From assembly GCF_012034205.1 (NCBI RefSeq), contig NZ_JAATEM010000006.1:62001-126000 (forward strand): a DNA stretch of 64,000 bases, written 5' to 3'. Every line of letters starts with the position of its first letter. Position 1 is the first letter of the stretch. Below are positions 17,135-25,826 of this stretch, piece by piece. A program made the position numbers and the translations under genes. This stretch comes from Streptomyces composti (lineage in GTDB: Bacteria; Actinomycetota; Actinomycetes; Streptomycetales; Streptomycetaceae). Below the pieces are notes generated by a model. The model did no database searches, had not been told where the DNA came from, and saw only the letters and a list, made by a program, of their open reading frames with translations.

Positions 17135-17292
17135 CTCCCGCCCCGGGTCCGGCGATCAAACCCGGAAGTGAAGGATCCGGCATACCGGGACACCCTGTAC
17201 GGGAGGAGCTGATCGTGCCGGGAATGGACAGACGGCGCCTTCGGGCTGAAGGCGGTGACGAAGTCGCTGGACGACAGGGGAGTTGACACCCG

Positions 17293-18879
17293 ATGACCGA
17301 CGAGACGACCCAGGAGCCGGGCAGGGACGGAGCGGCGCCGCCCGCACCCCCGGCGGCCGGACGGTCGAATCCGCTGCGGGATCCGGCGGACCGCCGGCTG
17401 CCCCGGATCGCGGGCCCCTCCGGGCTCGTCATCTTCGGGGTGACCGGCGACCTCTCCCGCCGCAAGCTGATGCCCGCGGTCTACGACCTGGCCAACCGGG
17501 GTCTGCTGCCGCCGGGCTTCTCGCTGGTGGGCTTCGCCCGCCGGGACTGGGAGGACCAGGACTTCGCCAAGGAGGTGCACGACGCGGTCAAGGAGAACGC
17601 CCGCACCCCCTTCCGCGAGGAGGTCTGGCACCAGCTCTCCGAGGGCATGCGCTTCATCCCGGGCGACTTCGACGACGACTCGGCGTTCAAGCAACTGCGC
17701 TCCTCCATGGAAGAGTTGGACCGAATGCAGGGCACCGGGGGCAACTACGCCTTCTACCTCTCGGTGCCGCCGAGGTTCTTCCCGAAGGTGGTCCAGCAGC
17801 TGAAGAAGCACGGCCTGGCGGACACGCCGGCGGGCTCCTGGCGCCGGGCGGTCATCGAGAAGCCCTTCGGCCACGACCTGAAGTCCGCCGAGGAGCTCAA
17901 CGCCATCGTGCACGAGGTGTTCGATCCGGAGCAGGTCTTCCGGATCGACCACTACCTGGGCAAGGAGACCGTCCAGAACATCCTGGCGCTGCGCTTCGCC
18001 AACCAGATGTTCGAGCCGATCTGGAACCGGTCGTATGTGGACCATGTCCAGATCACCATGGCCGAGGACATCGGCATCGGCGGCCGGGCCGGCTACTACG
18101 ACGGCATCGGCGCCGCCCGCGACGTCATCCAGAACCACCTGCTCCAGCTGCTCGCCCTCACCGCAATGGAGGAACCGGCCGCATTCGACGCCGGCGCGCT
18201 GCTCACCGAGAAGCTGAAGGTGCTCCGAGCGGTCCGGCTGCCGAAGGACCTGGGCCGCTGCACCGTGCGCGGGCAGTACGCGGGCGGGTGGCAGGGCGGC
18301 ACCAAGGTGCGCGGCTATCTGGAGGAGGACGGCATCGACCCGGGCTCCAGGACCGACACCTACGCCGCGATCAAGCTGGGCATCGACAACCGCCGCTGGG
18401 CGGGCGTCCCCTTCTACCTGCGCACCGGCAAACGGCTGGGCCGCCGGGTCACCGAGATCGCGGTCGTCCTGCAGCGGGCGCCGCACTCCCCCTTCGACAC
18501 CACGGCCACCGAGGAGCTCGGGCAGAACGCCATCGTGATCCGCGTCCAGCCGGACGAGGGCATGACGGTGCGGTTCGGCTCCAAGGTGCCGGGCACGTCC
18601 ATGGAGATCCGGGACGTCACGATGGACTTCGCCTACGGCGAGTCGTTCACCGAGACCAGCCCCGAGGCCTACGAACGGCTCATCCTCGACGTCCTCCTGG
18701 GGGACGCCAACCTGTTCCCCCGTCATCAGGAGGTGGAAGAGTCCTGGCGGATCCTCGACCCGATCGAGGAGTACTGGGCGTCGCACGGCACACCCGCGCA
18801 GTACCCGGCGGGCAGCTGGGGGCCCGCGGAAGCCGACGAGATGCTCGCACGAGACGGACGGAGCTGGCGCAGGCCATGA
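17293..18879 (+). CDS. zwf: Glucose-6-phosphate 1-dehydrogenase
   Basis: 528 residues, the normal bacterial size plus an about 35-residue Ala/Pro-rich leader. It oxidises glucose-6-phosphate to 6-phosphogluconolactone with NADP+, the entry step of the oxidative pentose phosphate pathway. Motifs: the GxxGDLxxRKL-type coenzyme loop (FGVTGDLSRRKLMP, about residues 48-61) and the substrate site RIDHYLGKE (about 216-224), followed by the conserved NQMFEPIWNR segment. ATG at 17293 is ten bases after an in-frame upstream region without homology. Its stop overlaps the opcA start (ATGA). This appears to be a second pentose-phosphate set, as known in S. coelicolor. Confidence 0.97.
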   Translation: MTDETTQEPGRDGAAPPAPPAAGRSNPLRDPADRRLPRIAGPSGLVIFGVTGDLSRRKLMPAVYDLANRGLLPPGFSLVGFARRDWEDQDFAKEVHDAVKENARTPFREEVWHQLSEGMRFIPGDFDDDSAFKQLRSSMEELDRMQGTGGNYAFYLSVPPRFFPKVVQQLKKHGLADTPAGSWRRAVIEKPFGHDLKSAEELNAIVHEVFDPEQVFRIDHYLGKETVQNILALRFANQMFEPIWNRSYVDHVQITMAEDIGIGGRAGYYDGIGAARDVIQNHLLQLLALTAMEEPAAFDAGALLTEKLKVLRAVRLPKDLGRCTVRGQYAGGWQGGTKVRGYLEEDGIDPGSRTDTYAAIKLGIDNRRWAGVPFYLRTGKRLGRRVTEIAVVLQRAPHSPFDTTATEELGQNAIVIRVQPDEGMTVRFGSKVPGTSMEIRDVTMDFAYGESFTETSPEAYERLILDVLLGDANLFPRHQEVEESWRILDPIEEYWASHGTPAQYPAGSWGPAEADEMLARDGRSWRRP

Positions 18880-19808
18880 AGATCGACCTGACCGACACCA
18901 CGGCAAGCAAGATCAACAAGGCACTGGTGCAGGGCCGCCGCGCCATCGGCACCCCCGCGGTGGGCATGGTCCTGACGATGGTGATCGTCACGGACGAGGA
19001 GTACGCCTACGACTCGATCAAGGCCGCCGAGGAGGCCTCGCACGAGCACCCCTGCCGCACCCTGGTGGTCATCAAGCGGCACGCCCGCACCCCGCGCGAG
19101 CGCACCCACCCGCGTCTCGACGCCGAGGTCCGCATCGGGTCGGAGGCCGGCACCGGCGAGACCATCGTGCTGCGCACCTACGGCGAGGTGTCGCAGCACG
19201 CCGACTCGGTGGTGCTGCCGCTGCTGCTGCCGGACGCCCCGGTGGTGGTGTGGTGGCCCGCGGACGCCCCCGAGCACCCCTCCCGCGACCCGCTGGGCGC
19301 ACTGGCCCAGCGGCGCATCACCGACCTGTACGCGGCCGAGCACGCCCTCGAGACCCTGGAGAACCGCGCCCGCACCTACGCGCCCGGCGACACCGATCTC
19401 GCCTGGACCCGGCTGACGCCCTGGCGCTCGCTGCTGGCCGCCGCACTCGACCAGGCCCGGCTGAAGGTGACCTCGGCCGCCGTGGAGAGCGAGCCCGACA
19501 ACCCCAGCGCGGAGCTGCTCGCCCGCTGGCTGGAGGCCCGGCTGCAGGTGCCGGTGGAGCGGGTGGAGACGGCCGGCCCGGTGGTCACGGGCGTCCGGCT
19601 CGGCACGGTCGACGGCGAGATCGTCATCGACCGGCCGGAGGGCCCGCTGGCCACGCTGTCCCTGCCGGGCCAGCCCTCCCGCCGGCTGGCCCTGAAGGTC
19701 CGCCCCATGTCCGAGCTGATCGCCGAGGAGCTGCGGCGCCTGGACGCGGACGAGATGTACGCCGTCGCCCTGCGCGGCCGGGACGAGAAGGTGCCCGCAC
19801 ATGCCTGA
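18876..19808 (+). CDS. opcA: Glucose-6-phosphate dehydrogenase assembly protein OpcA
   Basis: 310 residues. OpcA is required for assembly or activation of G6P dehydrogenase in cyanobacteria and actinomycetes. The N-terminus MKIDLTDTTASKINKAL and the central VVWWPADAPEHP segment are characteristic of the actinomycete family. The start ATG at 18876 overlaps the zwf stop by four bases, so the two proteins are coupled and probably made in fixed ratio. Soluble. No unusual features; length normal. Confidence 0.95.
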   Translation: MKIDLTDTTASKINKALVQGRRAIGTPAVGMVLTMVIVTDEEYAYDSIKAAEEASHEHPCRTLVVIKRHARTPRERTHPRLDAEVRIGSEAGTGETIVLRTYGEVSQHADSVVLPLLLPDAPVVVWWPADAPEHPSRDPLGALAQRRITDLYAAEHALETLENRARTYAPGDTDLAWTRLTPWRSLLAAALDQARLKVTSAAVESEPDNPSAELLARWLEARLQVPVERVETAGPVVTGVRLGTVDGEIVIDRPEGPLATLSLPGQPSRRLALKVRPMSELIAEELRRLDADEMYAVALRGRDEKVPAHA

Positions 19809-19950
19809 CCTCACCGCGCGGACGGGCGTGTCACCCGGTGACGCGCCCGCACCGTGCCAGGATCCCGCCCTCACCGAAGGCACGCACGTACCCGGCCTCG
19901 GTCCGTCCCCGGCCGCCGAGGTGGCCGCCTACCGTGAACTCAGGAAGTGA
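19801..19950 (+). CDS. Possible 49-residue small protein between opcA and gnd
   Basis: An ATG at 19801 overlaps the last eight bases of opcA, and the frame runs 49 codons to a TGA six bases before the gnd start. Third positions are about four-fifths G or C, suggestive of coding but less biased than neighbours. The product is Pro/Ala-rich with a helical end (AAEVAAYRELRK). No domain is recognised. It fills the whole opcA-gnd gap, so it could couple translation between them or be the end of a decayed gene (a 6-phosphogluconolactonase would be expected in such operons, but no similarity was seen). It is too short to be sure. Confidence 0.35.
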   Translation: MPDLTARTGVSPGDAPAPCQDPALTEGTHVPGLGPSPAAEVAAYRELRK

Positions 19951-19956
19951 ACTGAC

Positions 19957-20850
19957 ATGCAGATCGGTCTTGTTGGTCTCGGCAAGATGGGCGGCAACAT
20001 GCGCGAGCGCCTCCGCAACGCCGGCCACACCGTCGTCGGATACGACACCAACCCCGAAATCAGCGACGTGCCCAGCCTCGCCGAGCTCGTGGACCGGCTC
20101 GACCGGCCGCGCGCGGTGTGGGTGATGGTCCCCGCCGGCGGCCCCACCCAGCAGGTCATCGACCGGCTGGCGAGCCTGCTCAAGCACGACGACATCGTGG
20201 TGGACGGCGGCAACTCCCGCTGGACCGACGACGAGAAGCACGCCAAGGAGCTGGCGGCACGGGGCATCGGCTTCGTGGACGCCGGTGTCTCCGGCGGCGT
20301 CTGGGGCCTGGAGCACGGCTACGCCCTCATGGTCGGCGGCGAGCGGGAGCACGTGGAACGGCTGAAGCCGGTCTTCGACGCGCTGAAGCCGGAGGGCCCG
20401 TACGGCTATGTGCACGCCGGGAAGGTCGGCGCCGGGCACTTCGCGAAGATGGTCCACAACGGCATCGAGTACGCCATGATGCAGGCCTACGCCGAGGGCT
20501 GGGAGCTGCTGGAGAAGGTGCACTCGGTGGACAATGTGCGCGAGGTGTTCCGCTCCTGGCAGGACGGCACCGTCATCCGCTCCTGGCTGCTGGACCTCGC
20601 GGTGGACGCGCTCGACGAGGACGAGCACCTGGAGAAGCTGCGCGGCTACGCCGCGGACTCGGGCGAGGGCCGCTGGACGGTGGAGGCCGCCATCGACAAC
20701 GCGGTGCCGCTGCCGGCGATCACCGCCTCGCTGTTCGCCCGGTTCGCCTCCCGGCAGGACGACTCGCCCCAGATGAAGATGGTCGCGGCGCTGCGCAACC
20801 AGTTCGGCGGTCACGCCGTCGAGACGGTCGACGCGGCGAAGAAGGCGTAG
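19957..20850 (+). CDS. gnd: 6-phosphogluconate dehydrogenase, decarboxylating (short YqeC/GntZ-like type)
   Basis: 297 residues, the short single-domain-dimer class rather than the 470-residue type. It oxidises and decarboxylates 6-phosphogluconate to ribulose-5-phosphate. The coenzyme motif GLVGLGKMGGNM at residues 4-15, the substrate loop VDGGNSRWTDD (about 87-97), the GVSGGVWGLEHGY motif (about 110-122) and catalytic HFAKMVHNGIEYAMMQ (Lys and Asn) are all present. It follows zwf-opcA in the same direction and closes the oxidative branch. The ATG at 19957 gives the exact family N-terminus. Confidence 0.95.
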   Translation: MQIGLVGLGKMGGNMRERLRNAGHTVVGYDTNPEISDVPSLAELVDRLDRPRAVWVMVPAGGPTQQVIDRLASLLKHDDIVVDGGNSRWTDDEKHAKELAARGIGFVDAGVSGGVWGLEHGYALMVGGEREHVERLKPVFDALKPEGPYGYVHAGKVGAGHFAKMVHNGIEYAMMQAYAEGWELLEKVHSVDNVREVFRSWQDGTVIRSWLLDLAVDALDEDEHLEKLRGYAADSGEGRWTVEAAIDNAVPLPAITASLFARFASRQDDSPQMKMVAALRNQFGGHAVETVDAAKKA

Positions 20851-20856
20851 CGGGCC

Positions 20857-21441
20857 GTGGGGGACCTGCTGCTGGCCCGGCACGGGGAGACGGAGTGGAG
20901 CAGGTCGGGCCGGCACACCGGCCGCACCGATCTGCCGCTCACCCCCGCCGGGGAGGAGCAGGCCCGGTCACTCGCGCCGCTGCTGGCGGACCGGCGCTTC
21001 GCGCTGGTGCTCAGCAGTCCGCTGCTGCGCGCCCGCCGCACGGCCGAACTGGCGGGCCTGACCGGCTTCGAGACCGATCCCGGCCTGCGCGAGTGGGACT
21101 ACGGCGGCTACGAGGGCGTCACCACCGCCGAGATCCGCCGCACCCGGCCCGGCTGGGACCTGTGGACGGACGGGGTGCCCCCCGGGCCCGAGCTGCCCGG
21201 CGAGTCGCCGGAGCAGGTGGGCGAGCGGGCCGACCGGGTGCTGGCCCGGGTCACGGGCGCGCTGGAGCAGGGCGATGTGCTGCTGGTGGCCCACGGGCAT
21301 CTGCTGCGCGTCCTCACCGCCCGCCGGCTGGGCCTGCCCGCGCGGGAGGGAAGGCTGTTCCGGCTGGAGACCGGAACGCTGTGCCGCCTGTCGCTGGAGC
21401 ACGGGCGGCCGGTGATCGAGGAATGGAACATCCGGCCCTGA
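20857..21441 (+). CDS. Histidine phosphatase family protein
   Basis: 194 residues of the phosphoglycerate-mutase-like branch. The catalytic motif LLARHGETEWS (His9 phosphorylated) and second histidine VAHGHLLRVL (about 146-155) are present, with the acidic REWDYGGYEG segment between. GTG at 20857 lies six bases after the gnd stop, so it is the last gene of the operon. It may dephosphorylate a sugar phosphate, but a regulatory or housecleaning role is equally possible. Length is typical. Confidence 0.9.
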   Translation: MGDLLLARHGETEWSRSGRHTGRTDLPLTPAGEEQARSLAPLLADRRFALVLSSPLLRARRTAELAGLTGFETDPGLREWDYGGYEGVTTAEIRRTRPGWDLWTDGVPPGPELPGESPEQVGERADRVLARVTGALEQGDVLLVAHGHLLRVLTARRLGLPAREGRLFRLETGTLCRLSLEHGRPVIEEWNIRP

Positions 21442-21526
21442 GCCTGAACCCGATCCCCGCGGTTCACCCCGGCGGCCCGCGGGTAGTGCGGACTCACCTC
21501 GGCGCGTGTGATGCGTAAGGAGAGCC

Positions 21527-22756
21527 ATGGGAGTCCTGCGGCAAGAGGTGGAGCCGGACGAGGCGGGGCTGGACCCGGGCGCGCTGGAACGGCTGGACGC
21601 TCACCTGCGCCGGCTGGTGGACGAGGGCCGGATGCCCGGATTCCTGGTGGCGCTCGCCCGGGGCGGGCGGGTCGCGCACCTGACGACGTACGGGCTGCGG
21701 GACGTGGCGGCGGGGCTGCCCGTGGAGAGCGACACCCTGTGGCGGATCTACTCCATGACCAAGCCGGTGACGTCCGTCGGCGCGCTGCTGCTGACGGAGG
21801 AGGGCCGGCTCGGCCTGGACGACCCGGTCGAGCGCTACCTGCCCGCCTTCGCCGAGCCGCGGGTCCACGTCAGCGGGACCGGGGATCAGGTGCGCACCCG
21901 CCCGGCCGCAGGTCCGCTGCTGATCCGGCATCTGATGACGCACACGGCGGGCCTGACCTTCGGCTTCTACCACGCCCATCCCGTGGACGCCCTCTACCGT
22001 GCGGCCGGCCTGGAGTCGTCGGTGCCGGCGGGCGCCGGTCTCGCCGAGGCGGTCGAGGTGTACGCGAGCCTGCCGCTGCAGTTCGATCCGGGGACGCAGT
22101 GGAACTACTCGGTGGCCACCAATGTCCTGGGCCGGGTCATCGAGGTGGTCTCCGGCCGGCCGCTCGACACCTACCTGGCCGAACGGGTCTTCAGGCCGCT
22201 GGGAATGGCGGACGCCGGATTCGAGATCTCCGAGGAACAGGCGCCGCGCCTGGCCGAGTTGTACGGGGAGACCGCCTCCGGCGGCATCGAGCCGGTCCCC
22301 GGGCTGCCGTTGCGCGGCAGGCCACGCCTGCTGTCCGGCAGCGGCGGCATGGTGGCCACCGCCCACGACTGGCACCGCTTCATGGAGATGCTGCGCCGGC
22401 GCGGCGAACTCGACGGCGTGCGGCTGCTGTCCGCCGGGACCGTCGATCTGATGACCCGCAACCATCTGCCCGGCGGCACCGATCTGCGGGCCTTCGGCAG
22501 CCGTCCCGCCCACGACGACCCGGGCAACGACGGCGTCGGTTTCGGCCTCGGCGTCTCCGTCGTCGTGGACCAGGCCCGCACCCGGGAGCCGTCCGCTTCC
22601 GGCACCTACGGGTGGAGCGGGGTGGCCACGACCACCTTCTGGATCGACCCGGGCCGCGACCTGACCGTGCAGTTCTGCACGCAGGTGCGGCCCACGTCGT
22701 CCCACGGTGTCCTCCGCGACCTCAGACGCCTGGTGCACGAGGCCGTGACCGGCTGA
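21527..22756 (+). CDS. Serine hydrolase, beta-lactamase (class C)/esterase family
   Basis: 409 residues of the penicillin-binding-like fold. The SxxK motif is SMTK (Ser76, Lys79), followed by LIRHLMTHTAGL, the YSV tyrosine motif in WNYSVATNVLG and a C-terminal YGWSGVATTTFW (HTG-like box). No signal peptide is seen, so it is cytoplasmic, as in many Streptomyces EstB-like esterases. ATG at 21527 follows AAGGAGAGCC. More likely an esterase or transacylase than an antibiotic-hydrolysing enzyme. It is convergent with the ribA-like gene, 30 bp apart. Confidence 0.9.
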   Translation: MGVLRQEVEPDEAGLDPGALERLDAHLRRLVDEGRMPGFLVALARGGRVAHLTTYGLRDVAAGLPVESDTLWRIYSMTKPVTSVGALLLTEEGRLGLDDPVERYLPAFAEPRVHVSGTGDQVRTRPAAGPLLIRHLMTHTAGLTFGFYHAHPVDALYRAAGLESSVPAGAGLAEAVEVYASLPLQFDPGTQWNYSVATNVLGRVIEVVSGRPLDTYLAERVFRPLGMADAGFEISEEQAPRLAELYGETASGGIEPVPGLPLRGRPRLLSGSGGMVATAHDWHRFMEMLRRRGELDGVRLLSAGTVDLMTRNHLPGGTDLRAFGSRPAHDDPGNDGVGFGLGVSVVVDQARTREPSASGTYGWSGVATTTFWIDPGRDLTVQFCTQVRPTSSHGVLRDLRRLVHEAVTG

Positions 22757-22786
22757 GGGCGCTGCCCCTCGCAGGGCGGCGAGCGG

Positions 22787-23446
22787 TCAGGACAGGTGCG
22801 CGACCGCGTCCAGGTGGGGCAGGTGGTGGTCGAGTCGCTCCCGCTTGGTGCGCAGATAGGTGATGTTGCTCTCGCACGGCGGGATCAGCAGCGGCACCTG
22901 CTCGGCGACCTGGATGCCGTGCCGCACCAACGCCTCCCGCTTGCGCGGGTTGTTGGACATCAGCCGCACCGACCGCACGCCCAGGTCCTGCAGGATGCCG
23001 GCCGCGACCCCGTAGTCACGGGCGTCCACCGGCAGACCGAGCGCGACGTTCGCCTCCACCGTGTCCAGGCCCTCCGCCTGCAGCGCCATGGCCCGCAGCT
23101 TGGCGAGCAGACCGATGCCCCGGCCCTCGTGCCCGCGCAGATAGACGACCACGCCCGCCCCTTCGGCGACGACGGCGCGCAGCGCCGCCGCCAGCTGGTC
23201 ACCGCACTCGCAGTGCTGGGACCCGAAGGCGTCGCCGGTGAGGCACTCCGAGTGCAGCCGGGTCAGCACGCCCTCCGCGCCGATGTCGCCGTGGACCAGC
23301 GCCACCTGCTCGTCGCCGCGGTCGTGGTCCAGGTAGCCGATCGCCTGGAATTTCCCGTACACGGTGGGCAGCGGCGCATTGACGACGCGTTCCACACCGG
23401 TCCGCTGCGGAGCCTTCTTGGCGAGGACGCCTATGTTTTCTGTCAT
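22787..23446 (-). CDS. GTP cyclohydrolase II homologue with Met120 (probable FAPy-forming)
   Basis: 219 residues, a full-length RibA without the DHBP-synthase domain. Zinc cysteines Cys68, Cys79, Cys81 (HSECLTGDAFGSQHCEC), the GTP-binding RGHEGRGIGL loop and the VRLMSNNPRKR segment are intact. At the position of the active-site tyrosine (Tyr105 of E. coli RibA, in KIRAYAL) this protein has Met120 (KLRAMAL). Studies of S. coelicolor paralogues, as I recall, tied this Tyr-to-Met change to release of the formylated pyrimidine FAPy instead of the riboflavin precursor. The start at 23446 gives MTENIG; an upstream start with 24 extra residues is less likely. Divergent from the creatininase gene, 41 bp apart. 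Confidence 0.93.
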   Translation of the reverse strand: MTENIGVLAKKAPQRTGVERVVNAPLPTVYGKFQAIGYLDHDRGDEQVALVHGDIGAEGVLTRLHSECLTGDAFGSQHCECGDQLAAALRAVVAEGAGVVVYLRGHEGRGIGLLAKLRAMALQAEGLDTVEANVALGLPVDARDYGVAAGILQDLGVRSVRLMSNNPRKREALVRHGIQVAEQVPLLIPPCESNITYLRTKRERLDHHLPHLDAVAHLS

Positions 23447-23487
23447 GATTCTCGAGTTCCTAAGCAGAGACGAAAGGCCGTGAGGAC

Positions 23488-24321
23488 ATGAATGGTTCAC
23501 CAACTCGGTCGGCGGCACACGGCCCGGTGCACGGTCTGTTGCCGGCGGACACTACGGATGATGTACGGACGAGGGGCGCCGGTGTCTCACGGCAGGTGGC
23601 CATCCTTCCGGTCGGGAGTTTCGAACAGCACGGCCCGTATCTGCCGCTGGCGACGGACACGCTGGTCGCCTGTGCCATCGCCCGGGAGATCGCGGACGCG
23701 TATCCGGTGCATCTGCTGCCTCCGGTGACCATCTCCTGCTCGCACGAGCACGCGGCCTGGCCGGGGACCGTCTCCATCTCCTCCGTGACCCTTCACGCGG
23801 TGATACGGGACATCGCCGACTCGCTGCGCCGGTCGGGCGTGGAGGCCCTGGCACTGGTCAACGGGCACGGCGGCAACTACGTACTCGGCAACGTCGTCCA
23901 GGAGTCCTCCGCGCGCGGAGAGCGGATGGCGCTGTTCCCGGCCCCCGAGGACTGGGAGGAGGCGCGGGTGCGGGCCGGGGTGTCCGGCTCGCTGCTGTCC
24001 GACATGCACGCGGGGGAAATCGAGACCTCCGTCCTTCTGCACACGCATCCCGAATTGCTCCGACCCGGTTACGAAACCTCCGATTTCATCGCGGACGACC
24101 GACGCCTGCTCCTCACCCTCGGCATGTCCGCCTATACCGATTCCGGTGTCATCGGCCGCCCTTCACTGGGCTCGGCGGAAAAGGGTAAGGCACTTCTGGC
24201 GAGCCTGGCCGAGTCTTTCGGCGCGTATTTTTCCTTGCTGTCCGGTGAGATGGACACCGGCGGGCCGGAATCCGGTTCCGCCGAGGACGGCGGGGACCCG
24301 CAGGGCGAGGCGCGTCCGTAG
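23488..24321 (+). CDS. Creatininase-family amidohydrolase (possible FAPy deformylase)
   Basis: 277 residues. Creatininase-fold metal ligands are visible: SFEQHGPYLPLATD (Glu, His, Asp; about residues 44-57), VNGHGGN (about 123-129), and HAGEIETS with a late Glu (about 173-180). The fold includes creatininase, the mycofactocin peptidase and the archaeal FAPy deformylase ArfB. The neighbour on the other side of a 41-bp promoter is a GTP cyclohydrolase II with the FAPy-type residue, so hydrolysis of the formamide of FAPy is an attractive guess. ATG at 23488 is supported by GAGGAC seven bases before. The 3' end overlaps the open frame of the opposite-strand flippase gene by 190 bp. Confidence 0.85.
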   Translation: MNGSPTRSAAHGPVHGLLPADTTDDVRTRGAGVSRQVAILPVGSFEQHGPYLPLATDTLVACAIAREIADAYPVHLLPPVTISCSHEHAAWPGTVSISSVTLHAVIRDIADSLRRSGVEALALVNGHGGNYVLGNVVQESSARGERMALFPAPEDWEEARVRAGVSGSLLSDMHAGEIETSVLLHTHPELLRPGYETSDFIADDRRLLLTLGMSAYTDSGVIGRPSLGSAEKGKALLASLAESFGAYFSLLSGEMDTGGPESGSAEDGGDPQGEARP

Positions 24322-25826
24322 CCCACCACGGCCGGTGCGGTGCGCGGCGGCCCCGGCGGGTGCGCCGCGTACCGCGCCCCGGTGACGGACGGCCCGGCGG
24401 GCGGACGCAGCGTCCCCCTGAGATGCGCCGCACGCCGGGGCGGGGTGTGGCCGGACGGCCCGTCAGCAGGCGTGCCCCGCGCGGCGAGCGGGCAGGAGGG
24501 TGCGCCGTCCGCCCCGAAAGCCGGGAGCAGGACGAACGGCCTGCCCGCGAGGGCGGCACCCGCCTTCACCGCGCGTTCGGCGGGCTGCACCGAAGTCTGT
24601 CCGGAAACTGCGGCAGCCGCGGGCGCCGGGGTCGTCGTGGCGGCCGCGCGGGTACCCGAAGCGCCGTCAGGAACCGGGCCGGCCGGGTCGGTGCGCTGCG
24701 GTGGAGCCGGAGGAGTGACCGGCGTCGCGGAGGCGGACCTGGCGCGCGGGCCGCCGTACCAGCGGGCGACGAGGACGGCGACGCCGGGCAGGCTGGCCGC
24801 CAGGCTGAGCACCCCGTAGACGACGGAGACGGCGAGCCCCTGGTCGGCGCCGAGGCCGGCGGCCGCGAACGCCCACGCGGTGACGCCTTCCCTGGGCCCC
24901 CAGCCGCCGACGTTCAGCGGCAGCCCCATGGCGAGCAGGGCCAGCACGGCCAGCGGCACCAGCGTGAGCACGGAAGCCCCCGCACCGACCACGTCAGCGG
25001 CGAGCACGAACATCGCCACATAGCCCGCCAGCACGACCGCGGAGGAGATCAGCACCCCCGGTGCGGTGCGCCGGGAGACGAGGGCCTCGCGGGCCTCGGT
25101 GAGCGCGCCGCGCAGCGCCCGGCCCCGGCGGGAGCGGGAGGCAGGCTTGTTCATGCGCAGGGCGAGGACGACCGCGCAGACCCCGAGTGCGGCCAGCCCG
25201 GCCAGTGGTGCCACGTGCCGGGCCTCGTCGCGCACCGGCGACGGCACGGCCAGCAGGACGACCGCACCCGCGGCGAACAGCGCGAGCTGCCCGGCGGTCC
25301 GTTCCAGCACCACCGCCCGCACACCGCGCCCGAGATCACCGCTGCGCTGCCCGTGCCGCACCGCGCGGTGCACATCGCCGAGGACACCACCGGGCAGTGC
25401 CGCGTTGAGGAACAGCGCACGGTAGTAGTCGGCGACGGCCGCCCCGAGCGGCAGACGGATTCCCAGACTCCGGGCCACCAGCGCCCAGCGCCAGGCGCTG
25501 AAGACGGTGGTCACCCAGCCGATGACGAGCGCGAGCACCACCGACGTCCCGTCGATCCGGGACAGTCCCTCCACGAAGGCACCGGTGCCCAGCCGCCACA
25601 GCAGCACGGCGAGGATGGCGAGCCCGGCGAGCGTGCCCAGGCGGGCGCGCACCGCGGGGGTGTTGATCCGTGCGAGCAGCGCGCGCACACCTGACCCGGT
25701 GCCTGCGGCGGGCTCCGAGGCGTCCGCGCCCTGCTCCGCCCCCGGGGCCTCGGGCGCCGGAGGCTTGCAGGCCTCCACCGCGGTCTCCCCCGTGTCCCCC
25801 GTGACGTGCGCGGTCTCCATGCTCAT
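24132..25826 (-). CDS. Flippase-like (UPF0104 / lysylphosphatidylglycerol synthase TM family) protein with odd C-terminal tail
   Basis: 564 residues as read. Residues about 60-357 form a typical UPF0104 integral membrane protein with about seven to eight hydrophobic helices and the conserved motifs VFSAWRW, YYRALFLNAALPGGVLGDVHRA and NVGGWGPREG. These proteins flip or modify lipid-linked substrates. After about residue 357 the sequence becomes Pro/Ala/Thr-rich with no homology for about 205 residues and ends antisense inside the creatininase gene, overlapping it by 190 bp. The tail is probably not native: a lost stop or a frameshift near 24,750 is suspected. The start at 25826 overlaps the upstream methyltransferase stop (ATGA). 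Confidence 0.8.
   Translation of the reverse strand: MSMETAHVTGDTGETAVEACKPPAPEAPGAEQGADASEPAAGTGSGVRALLARINTPAVRARLGTLAGLAILAVLLWRLGTGAFVEGLSRIDGTSVVLALVIGWVTTVFSAWRWALVARSLGIRLPLGAAVADYYRALFLNAALPGGVLGDVHRAVRHGQRSGDLGRGVRAVVLERTAGQLALFAAGAVVLLAVPSPVRDEARHVAPLAGLAALGVCAVVLALRMNKPASRSRRGRALRGALTEAREALVSRRTAPGVLISSAVVLAGYVAMFVLAADVVGAGASVLTLVPLAVLALLAMGLPLNVGGWGPREGVTAWAFAAAGLGADQGLAVSVVYGVLSLAASLPGVAVLVARWYGGPRARSASATPVTPPAPPQRTDPAGPVPDGASGTRAAATTTPAPAAAAVSGQTSVQPAERAVKAGAALAGRPFVLLPAFGADGAPSCPLAARGTPADGPSGHTPPRRAAHLRGTLRPPAGPSVTGARYAAHPPGPPRTAPAVVGYGRASPCGSPPSSAEPDSGPPVSISPDSKEKYAPKDSARLARSALPFSAEPSEGRPMTPESV

Larger units (their letters stand above)
16877..17292. other. 416-bp intergenic region
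   Basis: Holds the GH16 terminator and, near 17098-17134, a cluster of CATAT-containing repeats in the zwf promoter region. No gene with coding character was found. A short open stretch just before zwf (about 17218-17294) is too short and has a stop above it. Confidence 0.6.

Noticed and set aside
17218..17294. Short coding-like stretch (AFGLKAVTKSLDDRG) just before zwf, possibly the end of a lost pentose phosphate gene
   Set aside because: It is only about 26 codons, preceded by a stop in the same frame, and I could not match it to tal, pgi or tkt with confidence.
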